Of a stretch of 64,000 nucleotides of DNA, positions 45,234-55,834 are shown piece after piece. The notes under the pieces were generated by a model. It was not told where the DNA came from. It saw only the letters and a program-made list of their open reading frames with translations, and made no database searches. The DNA is from Lonicera japonica (Eukaryota; Streptophyta; Magnoliopsida; Dipsacales; Caprifoliaceae). Within the stretch, counting starts at the first letter, position 1, and every line of letters begins with the position of its first letter. The position numbers and the translations under genes are program-made. The stretch lies in assembly GCA_021464415.1 (NCBI GenBank), contig CM038468.1, positions 37,188,969 through 37,252,968 on the forward strand. Reading direction: 5' to 3'.

Positions 45234-45244
45234 TGGTATCAGAG
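45234..45244 (+). other. Primer binding site of copia 1
   Basis: 'tggtatcagag', complementary to the 3' end of initiator Met-tRNA, two bases after the 5' LTR. Confidence 0.9.
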
Positions 45245-45393
45245 GAAGGTTGGTGCCTAGTGTTTGGTATCAAGGTTTGGCTATTGGGTGCAAGGTGTGT
45301 GCGCCAAGTGTTCGATAAATGGCCGAAGGGACTTAAACCGGAGTAGTTGCAACACAAGCTAGTTCTTCTACCATTGTAGGTGTTGGGAGCACT

Positions 45394-48300
45394 ATGGAGG
45401 TTAAGATAAAGCCTTATGACGAGGTTATCAATTTCGGTATTTGGCAAAGACGGATGCGGGGGGTACTCGTCCAATCGAATTTGCAAGTTACATTGCTTGG
45501 ACTTGAGAAAAAGCCGCAAGATATGTCCGAAGACCAATGGAATGAGATTGATAAGAAAGCTATGTCCGCTATAGAGATGCATGTGACCGACGAAGTGTTG
45601 AGAAACTTGATGTCGGAGAAGAATGCAAAGGATATGTCGACTAGGATGGAGGAGATGTACATAGGGAAGTCTATGTCCAACAAGTTACCTCAAGAAGTAA
45701 CTTTTCAAGTTGGAAATGAAGGAGGGGCAAGATTTGAACAAGCACATCAATGTCTTCAAGGCAATAGTGCATGACCTTGAGAGAATTGATGTTGTATTTG
45801 ATGAGGAGGATCGTGCCTTATTGTTGCTTGTTTCATTGCCGGACTCCTATGATCACTTTGTTACCACATTGATATTTGGCAAGACAACGCTCAAGTTTAA
45901 TGAGGTTGTCAAGGACCTCCAATCGCACGTGGCCATGAAAAAGGGAGGTAACGGGGCAAGTTTTTCGTCAAGTGAGGGCTTGGTTGCCAAGAGTGGTAGT
46001 GGTGAACGAAGTGGGCGGTCAAGGTCACGGGGTGCCAAGAATAGAGGCACGGGTCGGTCTCAATCTCGAGATCGAAGTAATTGGGAGTGCTTTAAGTGTC
46101 ACAAGGTAGGCCACATCAAGAAGAATTGTCCAGAGCTAAAAGGTAAGAAGGCGGACGCGCTAAGGGAGGTTGCGGGAGTTGCGACCCAAGAGGTGGACCA
46201 AGAGGTTAACACCGATGTTCTTACTTGTTTTTTGGCGGATCAAAGTAGTGGGTGGATTCTTGATTCCGGATGTTCCTATCACATGTGCCCGAATCGTAAT
46301 TGGTTCGTTGACTACACGGAATGCAATGGAGGGGAAATCTTCATGGGCAATGATGCTACATGCAAAGTTGTCGGTATTGGCACGGTGAAATAAAGATGTG
46401 GGATGGCGTGACCCGTACGCTAAGTGATGTTAGACACGTACCCGCTCTCAAGAAGAATTTGATCTCCTTAGGCACGCTCGACTCAAAAGGGTGTGTGATT
46501 CAAGCCGAAGACGGGACTATGAAGGTGAAGAAGGGATCAATGGTGATTTTGCGCGGCACAAAGTCATCGAACAACCTTTATAGGTTGAAAGGAACCATGG
46601 TAGTTGGTGGAGCGGCGGTTTCCACGAAAGCGGAAATGGATGAGCTTTTGTTATGGCACATGAGGCTTGGCCACATGAGCCAACGGGGCATGGAGGAGCT
46701 TCATCGACGAAAATTATTGAAAGGAGTCCATGGGTGCAAGCTCGATTTCTGCAAGTATTGTGTAATGGGCAAGCAAACTAGAGTTCGATTTGATACCGCG
46801 GAACACAAAAGCCGAGGTATGCTTGATTATATTCACTCCGATGTATGTGGCCCTTTAGAGGTAGTTTCTTTGGGCGGTTTCAAATATTTTATGACTTTTT
46901 TTTATTATTATTCACGTCGAGTCTGGGTTTACTACTTGAGGGAAAAATACGATGTTTTCGGAAAATTCAAGGAGTGGAAGGCTATGGTGGAAAATCAAAC
47001 GGGTCGGAAAGTAAAGTATTTGAGAAGTGACAACGGAGAGGAGTATAAGGATGGAGAATTCGTGAAGTTTTGCAAGAATGCCGGCATCAAAAGGCACTTT
47101 ACCGTAAAGAAAACTCCACAACAAAATGGAGTTGCGGAGAGAATGAACCGTACCATTATGGATAGGGCGAGAAGTATGAGGATTCATGCCGGTTTGCCGA
47201 AAATATTTTGGGCGGCTTGTGTTGATCATGCCGTATACTTGGTCAATAGATCACCGAATGTGAATCTTGGTTTGAAATGTCCGGAAGAAGTATGGTCGGG
47301 GCGAGAAGTGGACTACTCTAAGTTAAGAGTGTTCGGTTGCCTGGTATATGCTCATATTCCTAGCGATGAGAGATCAAAGAATGACCCGAAGGCTCACCGG
47401 TGTATCTTTCTCGATTTTGGGGGAGAGGTGAAAGGGTTCAAGCTTTGGGATCCGGTAGCGAGAAAGCTTTTGTTTAGCCGGGATGTGACATTTGATGAGG
47501 GGACCTTGCTTAAGGAACGGGAATACCAAGAGATCAATGATAATGGTGGGGTTAATACGGTTAAGATTCTAATTCTAGTTCCAAGTCCGTTGGTTACCGG
47601 AAGTGGTGGAGCATCTTCAAGCGGTAGTAGAGATGATTCTCATGAAATTCAACCGAATGACGACGCGGTTGAGGTGGAGCTAGAGGAAGAGGAATCCGAG
47701 AAAAGACCGGGTGAGGTGGAGCCGGAACCATCGATAGCACGGGATAGACCACGACGGGAAATCAAACCACCCTCAAGGTTTGGTTGGGAAGACGAGGTCA
47801 ACTATGCCCTTATTACAAGTGAGGGTGATCCAACTAGTTATAAAGAAGCCATTAGTGTCGAAGACAAGGATAGTTGGATGGGTGCTATGGTAGAGGAGAT
47901 GGAGGCTTTACGAATGAATTCCGTTTGGGATTTGGTTCCTAGGCCCAAGGACCGGAGTATTATCGGTTCCAAATGGGTATTTAGGAAGAAAGAAGGAATC
48001 AATAAAGATGAAGCACCGAAATTCAAGGCACAGTTAGTAGCGAATGGGTTTTCTCAAAAGGAATGGGTTGATTATGATGAGATTTTTTCCCCGGTTGTGA
48101 GACACACTTCGATACGGGTTTTGCTTGCTATGGTAGCTCAATTTGATTTGGAGCTTGAGCAAATGGATGTAAAAACGGCTTTTCTTCATGGTGATTTGAA
48201 GGAGACGATTTACATGGCGCAACCGGAAGGGTTCAAGGAAGTAGGTAAGGAAAAATTTGTTTGTCGGCTTAAGAAGTCCTTGTATGGACTAAAGCAATCG

Positions 48301-49395
48301 CCAAGGCAATGGTACCTACGGTTTGATTCATTTATGTTGCGAATTGGTTATCGTCGGTGTGATGGTGATCATTGTGCCTATGTTCGGAACTTTGATGATG
48401 GCTCGTTTATCTTGTTGATGCTTTATGTGGATGATATGATTATAGCGTGTCGAGATATGTCAAAGGTAAAGGAGCTCAAGGTGCAATTGGGCCGGGAATT
48501 TGACATGAAGGATCTTGGGGCCGCACAAAAGATCCTTGGTATGGAGATTCAGAGAGATAGAAAGGTTGGCAAGTTATAGCTTTCGCAAAAGAAGTATATT
48601 TCTCATGTCATTGAGAAATTCAATATGTCGAGTGCGAAACCGGTTTCTACTCCGTTAGCTCCTCATTTTGCTTTGTCCGCAAAGCAATGTCCTTCCTCTC
48701 TTAATGAGTGTGCCGAGATGTCGACAACACCGTATGCTTGCGCGGTTGGGTGTCTTATGTATGCCATGGTGTGTACAAGGCCGGATCTAGCTCACGCGGT
48801 TGGAATGGTTAGTAGGTATATGTCGAATCCGGGTAAAGAGCATTGGAATGCGGTTAAATGGGTTCTTCGATATCTACAAGGTACCAAGTCCTTGGGTATA
48901 GTGTTTGAGCGGAAAGATGGGGCTGATAGTGTTGCGGGATTTGTAGACTCCGATTACACGGGAGACCTTGATAAAAGAAGGTCAACCACGGGTTACGTGT
49001 TCACTTTGGCAAGTGGGCCGGTATCATGGAGATCTATGCTACAAGCAACAAGTGCTTTGTCTACGACAGAAGCAGAGTACATGGCACTCACGGAGGCGTC
49101 GAAGGAGGCGGTATGGTTGAAAGGCTTAGTGAGCGAGTTGTGCTTGAAGCATGAGAGCATTTTGCTACGGTGTGATAGTCAAAGTGCACTTTACTTGGCT
49201 AAAAATCAAGTGTATCATGCTCGTACGAAGCACATTGATGTACGGTATCACCGAGTTCGGGATTGGGTTAATTCCGGGGAAGTCGTTCTAGAGAAGGTGA
49301 ATATGGATGAAAATGCGGCCGATATGCTCACGAAACCGATAACTACGGAGAAGTTTAGGCATTGCCTAAAGCTTCTTAATCTTACTTCATGTTGA
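45394..49395 (+). pseudogene. Copia 1 gag-pol, two frameshifts and one stop
   Basis: Gag from 45394 (YDEVINFGIWQRRMRGVL). The frame changes near 45700, then LPDSYDHFVTTLIFGK and the zinc knuckle CFKCHKVGHIKKNC. Protease ILDSGCSYHM. A one-base shift near 46390, then the integrase zinc region (LLWHMRLGHMSQRGMEELH), the core with HSDVCGP, LRSDNGEEY and NGVAERMNRT, and reverse transcriptase with QMDVKTAFLHGDL and LYVDDMIIA. A TAG at 48577 stands where a Trp is usual (KVGKL-stop-LSQKKY), then RNase H (DSDYTGDLDKRRSTTGY, LSTTEAEYMALTEA) to 49395. In the integrase 'FFYYYSRRVW' replaces the usual 'FIDDYSR'. The element cannot make its own polyprotein. Confidence 0.95.
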
Positions 49396-49495
49396 AGGAG
49401 GAGGGTGTGACCTTGGAGGTGTCGGGATAATCTCTAAGGAGATGAATGGTTCTTATCCCGAAGTGGAGCAATCGAAGTTGGCTTGAGATTACTCG

Positions 49496-49508
49496 CCAAG
49501 GTGGAGAT
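49496..49508 (+). other. Polypurine tract region of copia 1
   Basis: 'caaggtggagatt' immediately before the 3' LTR. Confidence 0.6.
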
Positions 49509-50274
49509 TGTTGTATTTGGCTTGTAATTCATGCAAGCAGTGAGGGTGCAAAGTTGTTATTGCACTACTCGGATTGGCTGCAAAGTTGTTATTGCAGCAA
49601 ATCAGTGTACTCGGGCTTGGGTGCAAAGTTGTTATTGCACTACTCGGATTGGCTGCAAAGTTGTTATTGCAGCAAAGCAGTGCACTCGGATTGACTGCAA
49701 TATGTATATTGTAGTTGGGTGCAAAATCAGTTTTGCACCAGGCAGAATACCCAGAATGAGGTGCAAAGTTGTTATTGCACATGGGCGGGTAAAAAGCAAA
49801 TTGCCTTGTTTTTTCACTTGGTATAAATAGAAAGGCTTATTTCTATTTTGTTGAGACTTGTAATAGAGTTGCTTTGTTAGAGTAAAAATAAGAAAGACAA
49901 GTGTTTAGCTAGGGTTTAGCTAAGGTGAGAGGTGATCTTTGGAGGTTTATTCCATTGATCTAGAGTTAGGTTTATTGTGAAAGAATTGGTGTAAATTCTT
50001 GGTTATCAATAAAGTTTCTCCCTCTTGGTGGAAGACCCAAAGGGTTCCACAAAAACACGGTGTGTTCTTTCTTGCTTTATTTTGCTCTTGATTGTCATTG
50101 CTATTTATCTTCCATCTATATTTGCTTGAGTTTGTGTTGGTGATTCTTGGTTTGATCAAAGATCCTATTGCTTGACGGTTTCCGCAAGCCAAGTGTTTGT
50201 GGAAATTCCCGGAAGGGATTTCTCGGGTTCATTGGTGAATTTGGGACTTGGTTATTGTTCTCACGTTCCCAACA
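49509..50274 (+). repeat. 3' LTR of copia 1
   Basis: Same structure as the 5' LTR, beginning TGTTGTA and ending CCCAACA. Differences are scattered, with no large indel. Confidence 0.95.
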
Positions 50275-50689
50275 TGGTGTTTTTTTCTTTGAAGTTTCTT
50301 ATTACACTATGTGATATGTACTATTTTAGAAATTTGATTTTCTTTTGGGACTGCAATGTTTCTTTCGAGCAATTTTCTACGTTTTTTTCTCGTAGCAATG
50401 TTGAATGTAGGACATTACTATCAAATAATGCTATTTATGTTTTTTCTAGCTTACCCTGGATATATTTCTTGTATTGAATGTATGAACTGGTGAGCCAGTC
50501 CAAGGGAAGTTGGTGCCTTAAGACAGAATTTTCGTAATATGCCTCTGTGGATGGGGTAAGGTAAGGTTAAATCGGTGGATGAAGAGGGTGGGGTGAGGTA
50601 CGGGGTGGTTCAGACCATCCTAGACTCTGTTTTGGATTTTGTACTCGGAAAGGTACTAGTGCTATCCGTAGGTAAATGCACAAATATTT

Positions 50690-51760
50690 TTGATCTTGTA
50701 CAAACAATTGTTGTCTAATTCAAGTACTGGTGATACTTGTAAGGGTTAAAGGGATGTGACAGTTCAAGATTGAAAAGTTTGTAACACAAATATTGATCTT
50801 GTTGGTGTTTCTATCAATATTTAATTATGATTTGCGCCATATTTGTATTATAACTTTTCAATCTTGAATATCTTTTACCTTTGATTGAAAGTACAAGACC
50901 AATCTATGCTTATTAATTGCTCGACTAATCACTTGCCTTCATTGTACCGCCATATGGATTACGCTGAGAGTTGCAACAATGTAAACTAAATTTTATTGTG
51001 ATACAATCCAAAGCTTGGGTTCTTTTGTTTAATATTGTAATGCCAATACGCATGCATTTACTTTTCAAATTGAGAGTTTGTGTTAATATTGTATGCAGCG
51101 ATGGCACAGGGAGCTATGTTTCCTGGTAAATTACGTATTACAAATGGCGATGGCACAAGGGAGATCGATGGAGGCGTGTTTTGGTCTATTCAAGTTGCAA
51201 GAACTTTGGCACCTTTTCTTTTTGCCAGTTTGTCAACTGTATTCTCACTTATGTGATTTAAAACTACCCCCAACTTTTAAGTTACTGATGGCTGTGATGC
51301 TGGCGCAATCCTTGTTGGATTATATATGCATATCATAGTTGGTTTAGACTCGTTTGAATTGCAGTCCTTGTAAGTTTAGCCTTGTCTTCGAAATGTTTAT
51401 GGGAAACCAAGTAGGTCTAGAAGTAGTTCTAGGAAATATCGGTAAAGGAGTTAAAAGGATAATAATTGTAACAAATCCTTCAGAGCCACTACTTTTTGCT
51501 TGTGAAGTAAGGTCAGACCAGACCTCTTCATGTACATCTGCCTTGTGATCACATTTTTTCTTGGATTGCGTTATTCTTATCAATTTCATATTGCGCTTAA
51601 AAGATCCTGTCAAATCGTAAGATCACCTATCCTTGAGGAATTAATGATACGGAGTATAATTTTTGTAAAGATGTGAAAGTGCAATTGAACTTTTCTGTTT
51701 GTGATAAGAGGAGGAAATAAGAACCACTTAGTACATGTAAATATTTTGGTTTAGTATACT
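50690..51760 (+). repeat. Duplicated block, copy 1
   Basis: Aligns by eye with 54290-54839 and, beyond the inserted copia 2, 60175-60500. Shared words include 'gcgatggcacagggagctat', 'gggagatcgatggag', 'aattgtaacaaatccttc' and 'atattgcgcttaaaagat'. Short open frames are not conserved between copies, so I see no gene here. Confidence 0.7.
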
Positions 51761-52304
51761 AAGCAAAATGCTCCTTTTTGAGTATGTTGCACTCTTTGTG
51801 AATGGATTGCAATGATGCCCAGGGTGGAAATATGAACTTCATAGTTTATATTTAAAATGGATGGTATCACAGTTTATGTAAGGAAGGAAGTTTCATTTTG
51901 AAACATTTTGTTTTCACAAAGTGTTCGTTTGGTTCGAGTTTTGATTTGTTCTGAAATCCTATGTCAAATAATTCACGCATTTCTCATATAGTTCATGTTA
52001 AGAGGTTGAATTACATAAGTTGATGAGACACATACTTTCCGTGTGAAATTACCATTTTAGATTGTAAGAACTGACAAAAACATGAACCAAACGAGCAATT
52101 CGTAGAATGACTAAAATCACCAAGATATTTTCAGCATTCCGGAACAAGTTTTATATCCCGAGTAAATATCAATCAAGTATGGGTGGCAATTTTAATACTG
52201 CCACAAGAGCACAGACAAAAAATTAAAGGATATTAATGAAACTAATCTAAAATGTCATGTTCGTATCTAGATTTTTCTTATGCAGTGTTATATTGTGCTT
52301 CTAT

Positions 52305-52690
52305 TGAGATTTTTGATTAATTTCTTCACGGCTATTGGGCTAGGTGGTATTACGGCTAATTTGAGGAAGTGGTATTGGCTATTGGGTAATGGAACAATGG
52401 AAGAAGGATTCTGATAGGGATGAAGAATGTGGGGGAAGTGGGAATGAAGGTAAAAGGAGGAAGAGGAGAAGATGTAAAGTGCTGGATCACAATTGAAAGT
52501 ATGAAGTTAGGTATTTCAGTTATATTTTGTTTACCAGTATGTAGGAATTGGGATAGTGTTATATGTATGAACTCCAAATCTGACATGTCATGATTCATGA
52601 GGCAATTCTTTTGTAATAGCATCTACAATGGAATTTACTTTTGTGTAAATTATGAGAGGTAAATTCATCATATTTAGGGTATGTTTGTTT
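52305..52690 (+). pseudogene. Decayed second copy of the CWC22 pseudogene 3' end
   Basis: Corresponds to 43098-43490: INFFTAIGLGGITANLRKW is still readable, followed by frameshifts. The 3' flank ('ttatattttgtttaccagta', 'tgaactccaaatct') is shared, so this is a DNA-level duplication of the pseudogene and not a separate retrocopy. Confidence 0.75.
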
Positions 52691-52920
52691 TGTAAGGATA
52701 TATATCATTAGGTACTTATTCTGCGCTAAGATTCATTAAGCTGATATCGTAAGGGACTTTTCACTCTAAACATTATTGATTAAATCCATTTAGTTATGCA
52801 TTTTATCTAGCCCTTAAAATCAAACCATTATTAGTTATTGAACTGCAAAGAAACTAACTGCCGTGATCATAAGGGTTATGGTACTGCGCAGAAATTGTAG
52901 TTCTTATTTCGATCCATATT

Positions 52921-53003
52921 GCAGGTGACAAACCTGATGCTGAAGGCAGACTTTGCACTTGCAGATGCTTTTGTATATTCTTGTAACTAAGCTGTAGACA
53001 AAC
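52921..53003 (+). pseudogene. Leucine aminopeptidase (M17) exon relic
   Basis: After a 'ttgcag' acceptor, two frames give DAEGRL and then ALADAFVYSCN-stop-AVDK. This corresponds to the M17 signature NTDAEGR-LTLADAL-VYA with one inserted base and a stop. NTDAEGR is the metal-binding motif of the family. No other exon was recognised within a few kb. Confidence 0.55.
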
Positions 53004-54289
53004 TATATATATATATATTTTTTCAAAGTCATTGTTTAGTGTTATTTTCTATTTACATAGGAAACAAGATCGACGTTTGTGGCTTATTTTAATTTTCATC
53101 TATCTGCACTTCACACTGATCTTCTATTTCTGTAAAGTTGAATTATATTGTGCTTCCTATTGTTAAAAAGTTGAAATGGAAACATTATATGTATCAAAAA
53201 TCTTAAGAAAACGACATCTTTTTTTCCTGTGGTAAGTCAAGAAATGCGTGTTTTTAATAAAACAATCTAACATTTCCCACAGTCCGACTTTTCGTTATCA
53301 CATAGTCTTGAATCACTTAGATGCTTTCTGTCAAATTTCAAGTGGGTAGCATAGTTTAAAGATGTTCTAAATACACGTCATAGTTTAGTCTGATTGCAAG
53401 TTTATTTTTTATTTTTCTTAATTAAATTTGGCTGCTTTCGTCTAGAACTATCTTAAATTACAAGGCTATAGGTCCAACGCACCATTCGTCTCTCTCAGAT
53501 AAAGTGAACAGATGGGAATTACCTGCAGTACCTTCTTCTTCTAATCGGCTCGAATATTATAAGGGTTAGCTATAGCTATCTAAGCTACTTTGTGGTTAAT
53601 AAGTATCCCTCAAGATCTTGTGGTTTGGTTACGTTGGAGTTGATAAATAATGGTTTGCTTTGGTCTAATGCGCTGAATTTGAGAATCGGAGAAGGGAACA
53701 GAGAGGCGGACATTGACAGAAATTGCAACATGAGAATAGCCCCAATTGCTTAAAAGATTATAAAACAGTCGAAGTGATCCTAATGCACTTCTCTCTAGCG
53801 CTACTCTGATTTTACGCATGTGATTTCTTTTGAATCCTTAACTATGTCATTTGTTTGGAACTCTCTGGCTTTGTGGTATGTTTAACTTTGAAATCTGTGT
53901 GTTTTCTTATCAACGTTTTTGTTATATGCAGGTTTTCATCAGTTTTGTGATTGTGGTGAATTATCACAATCCTTTAACCCTTGCGTTGTATTTCATATTC
54001 CGTGGTTCATAGTCTTAAGTCCAGGCAGTATAGATTTTCATTCTGTTATTTCTTTAGTTGTTAATTTACTAAGTGAAATACAAATATATATAGTTGCGGA
54101 TGAAAAATTGATGCGTTTAATATGCTCTATTTAATTCCCTTTTCTCTTTATGAATTAGTTATTGTTGCCTATAAAAATGGAAAGTATAAAGGAAATTTTG
54201 CATCCCTACAATCAAAATTTGAACCGTATAAGCAAATTGTCAGATTTACTTGTACATTGGCCATTCTGATTTACTTCTGATTTGTGCAA
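53004..54289. other. Spacer, nothing recognised
   Basis: AT-rich with no supported coding sequence. 53400-53560 has more even composition but no conserved frame. Confidence 0.5.
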
Positions 54290-54839
54290 TATTTGTATTA
54301 CAATGTTTCGATCTTGAATATCTAGTACCTTTTTTGAAAGTACAAGATCAATCCATGCTTCTTAACTGTAACTCCAGTTTCACAACCAATCACTTGCCTC
54401 ATTGCAGAATGGGTACTGCCAATTAATTATGCTGCGAGTTACAGCAACGCCAAAGAGGTATTGGTCTGTTTGTTAAACTAAATTTTATGTGATACAATTC
54501 AAAGTTTGGGATCTCTTGTTGAAGATAGTAATGCTAGTATGCGTGCATTTACTTTCCTGATTGTGAGTTTACGCTAACCTTGTATGAAGCGATGGCACAG
54601 GGAGCTATATAATTCCAGGTATGCTACAAATTACAAATAGTGATGGCGCAGGGAGATCGATGGAGGGGTGTTTTGGTCTATTGTTTGTGATGCGCGCTGG
54701 CACGATCCTTGCTGGATTACTTATACAAATCATAGTTGGTTTAAACTTGCTTGGTCTACTTCGTCTTCGAATCATATTGTCTTTGGGAAACCAAGTATGT
54801 CTAGAACTAGTTTTAGGAAATCTCTGTAGGAGTGGAAAG
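54290..54839 (+). repeat. Duplicated block, copy 2, left part
   Basis: Matches 50850-51440. It is interrupted at 54839 by copia 2 and resumes at 60175. Confidence 0.7.
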
Positions 54840-55103
54840 TGTTAGAAAACCACTTTCCCTGTTTTCCTCCATTTCTTTATCTCCCCTATTTTCCTCCTTA
54901 TTTCTCTCCCTTGTCCCCTTCCATGTTTTCTTCCTCATCTTTCTCCTTATTTTTCTCCTGTGTCCCCCTTTCTTGTCTTGTACTTTTCATTGTATTTTTC
55001 ACACACACACACTCCTATATATAGGATTCTTGTATTGGTTTATGGACAGAGAAGATAATATACAAACATTCATTTTTCCTCTCATTCTCTCTAGAATTTA
55101 TCA
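54840..55103 (+). repeat. 5' LTR of copia 2
   Basis: TGTTAG...TTATCA. A strong pyrimidine-rich U3, a (CA)n run at about 55001-55012, then 'ctatatata' (about 55014), which is the likely TATA box. Confidence 0.95.
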
Positions 55104-55114
55104 TGGTATCAGAG
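55104..55114 (+). other. Primer binding site of copia 2
   Basis: 'tggtatcagag', complementary to initiator Met-tRNA, directly abutting the LTR. Confidence 0.9.
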
Positions 55115-55352
55115 GGTGTTTAATCCTTCCTCCTTCATCTTCCACAATTACAAACCTACTCCCCAAAATACTCTGCTATCCTCCATTACTCAAAATTTAT
55201 AAACACCAAATCTAAATCCTACTCCAATTTTTTTTTTTTTCATCACTTTCGAAAATTATCTAAACCGCTTCCAAAACATCCTTGCTCACCACCACTGTCC
55301 TCGTCATAGCAAGACGATTCCAACGCCGTCGAAATCACCCAGAAATCCGGCC

Positions 55353-55525
55353 TCACGCGCCCTCACGCGCCGGCACGTGAAACAGAGCTCCGGCGTAGTT
55401 CTCACGCGCAAGCTGCCACGCGCACTCTCCCACGCGCCACACGCGCCCTCCCACGCGCGCTCTTCCACGCGCCCTCTCACGCGCGCTCTTCCACGCGCCC
55501 TCCCACGCGCGCTCTTCCACGCGCC
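55353..55525. repeat. CACGCG-rich array in the copia 2 leader
   Basis: Twelve CACGCG words in about 170 bp, partly as a 25-bp repeat 'cacgcgcgctcttccacgcg' (three rounds). Every word contains the CGCG box (ACGCGC) recognised by CAMTA-type calcium/calmodulin factors. The rest of the window is AT-rich, so this is the most CpG-dense stretch. A 12-bp 'cctgacgccgtt' duplication follows (55525-55561). Confidence 0.85.
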
Positions 55526-55576
55526 TGACGCCGTTAGTCTAACGGCTGCCTGACGCCGTTGCCGTTAATTTACTGT

Positions 55577-55607
55577 TCCAAAAAAAAAAAAAAAAAAAAA
55601 AAAAAAA
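55577..55607. repeat. Long A homopolymer in the copia 2 leader
   Basis: About 30 A residues. Further T-rich runs lie at 55680-55745. Confidence 0.85.
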
Positions 55608-55834
55608 CAGAAAACCTTGCCTTCCATTTCTGATTTATTTATTTTTCTTTAACTACCCATAGTGGTTTTCAAAACCTTATTTTTTTTTTTTTATTATTTA
55701 TTTTTACTACAAACACCACTGCGGATCAATTTTATTTTTTTTTTATTTTTAACTTATCTTCTACCTCAAGTCACCTGTTCCTCCTTCCATTGTCTTCATT
55801 TATTTTTATTTATTTATTTAATTATTTTTTTATT

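Larger units (their letters stand above)
44467..50274 (+). mobile_element. Complete Ty1/copia retrotransposon 1 (5.8 kb)
   Basis: Two LTRs (44467-45231 and 49509-50274), a 5-bp target duplication TGGTG (44462-44466, 50275-50279), an initiator-Met-tRNA primer site (45234-45244), a polypurine tract (about 49496-49508) and gag-pol in copia order PR-INT-RT-RH. By eye the LTRs differ at about 15 positions plus one indel (about 2%), suggesting a moderately recent insertion. The coding region has two frameshifts and one stop. The lineage is probably Tork-like. Confidence 0.95.

Noticed and set aside
45073..45582. Minus-strand open frame of 169 codons over the copia 1 LTR/gag border
   Set aside because: Antisense shadow of the LTR and gag; crosses the LTR boundary without meaning.
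51093..51338. Possible coding exon in the duplicated block
   Set aside because: The frame is not preserved in the paralogous copy at 54600-54840 and no family is recognisable.
54832..55215. Phe/Leu/Ser-rich open frames over the copia 2 LTRs (also 59900-60229)
   Set aside because: Produced by the pyrimidine-rich U3; cross the LTR and primer-site boundary.
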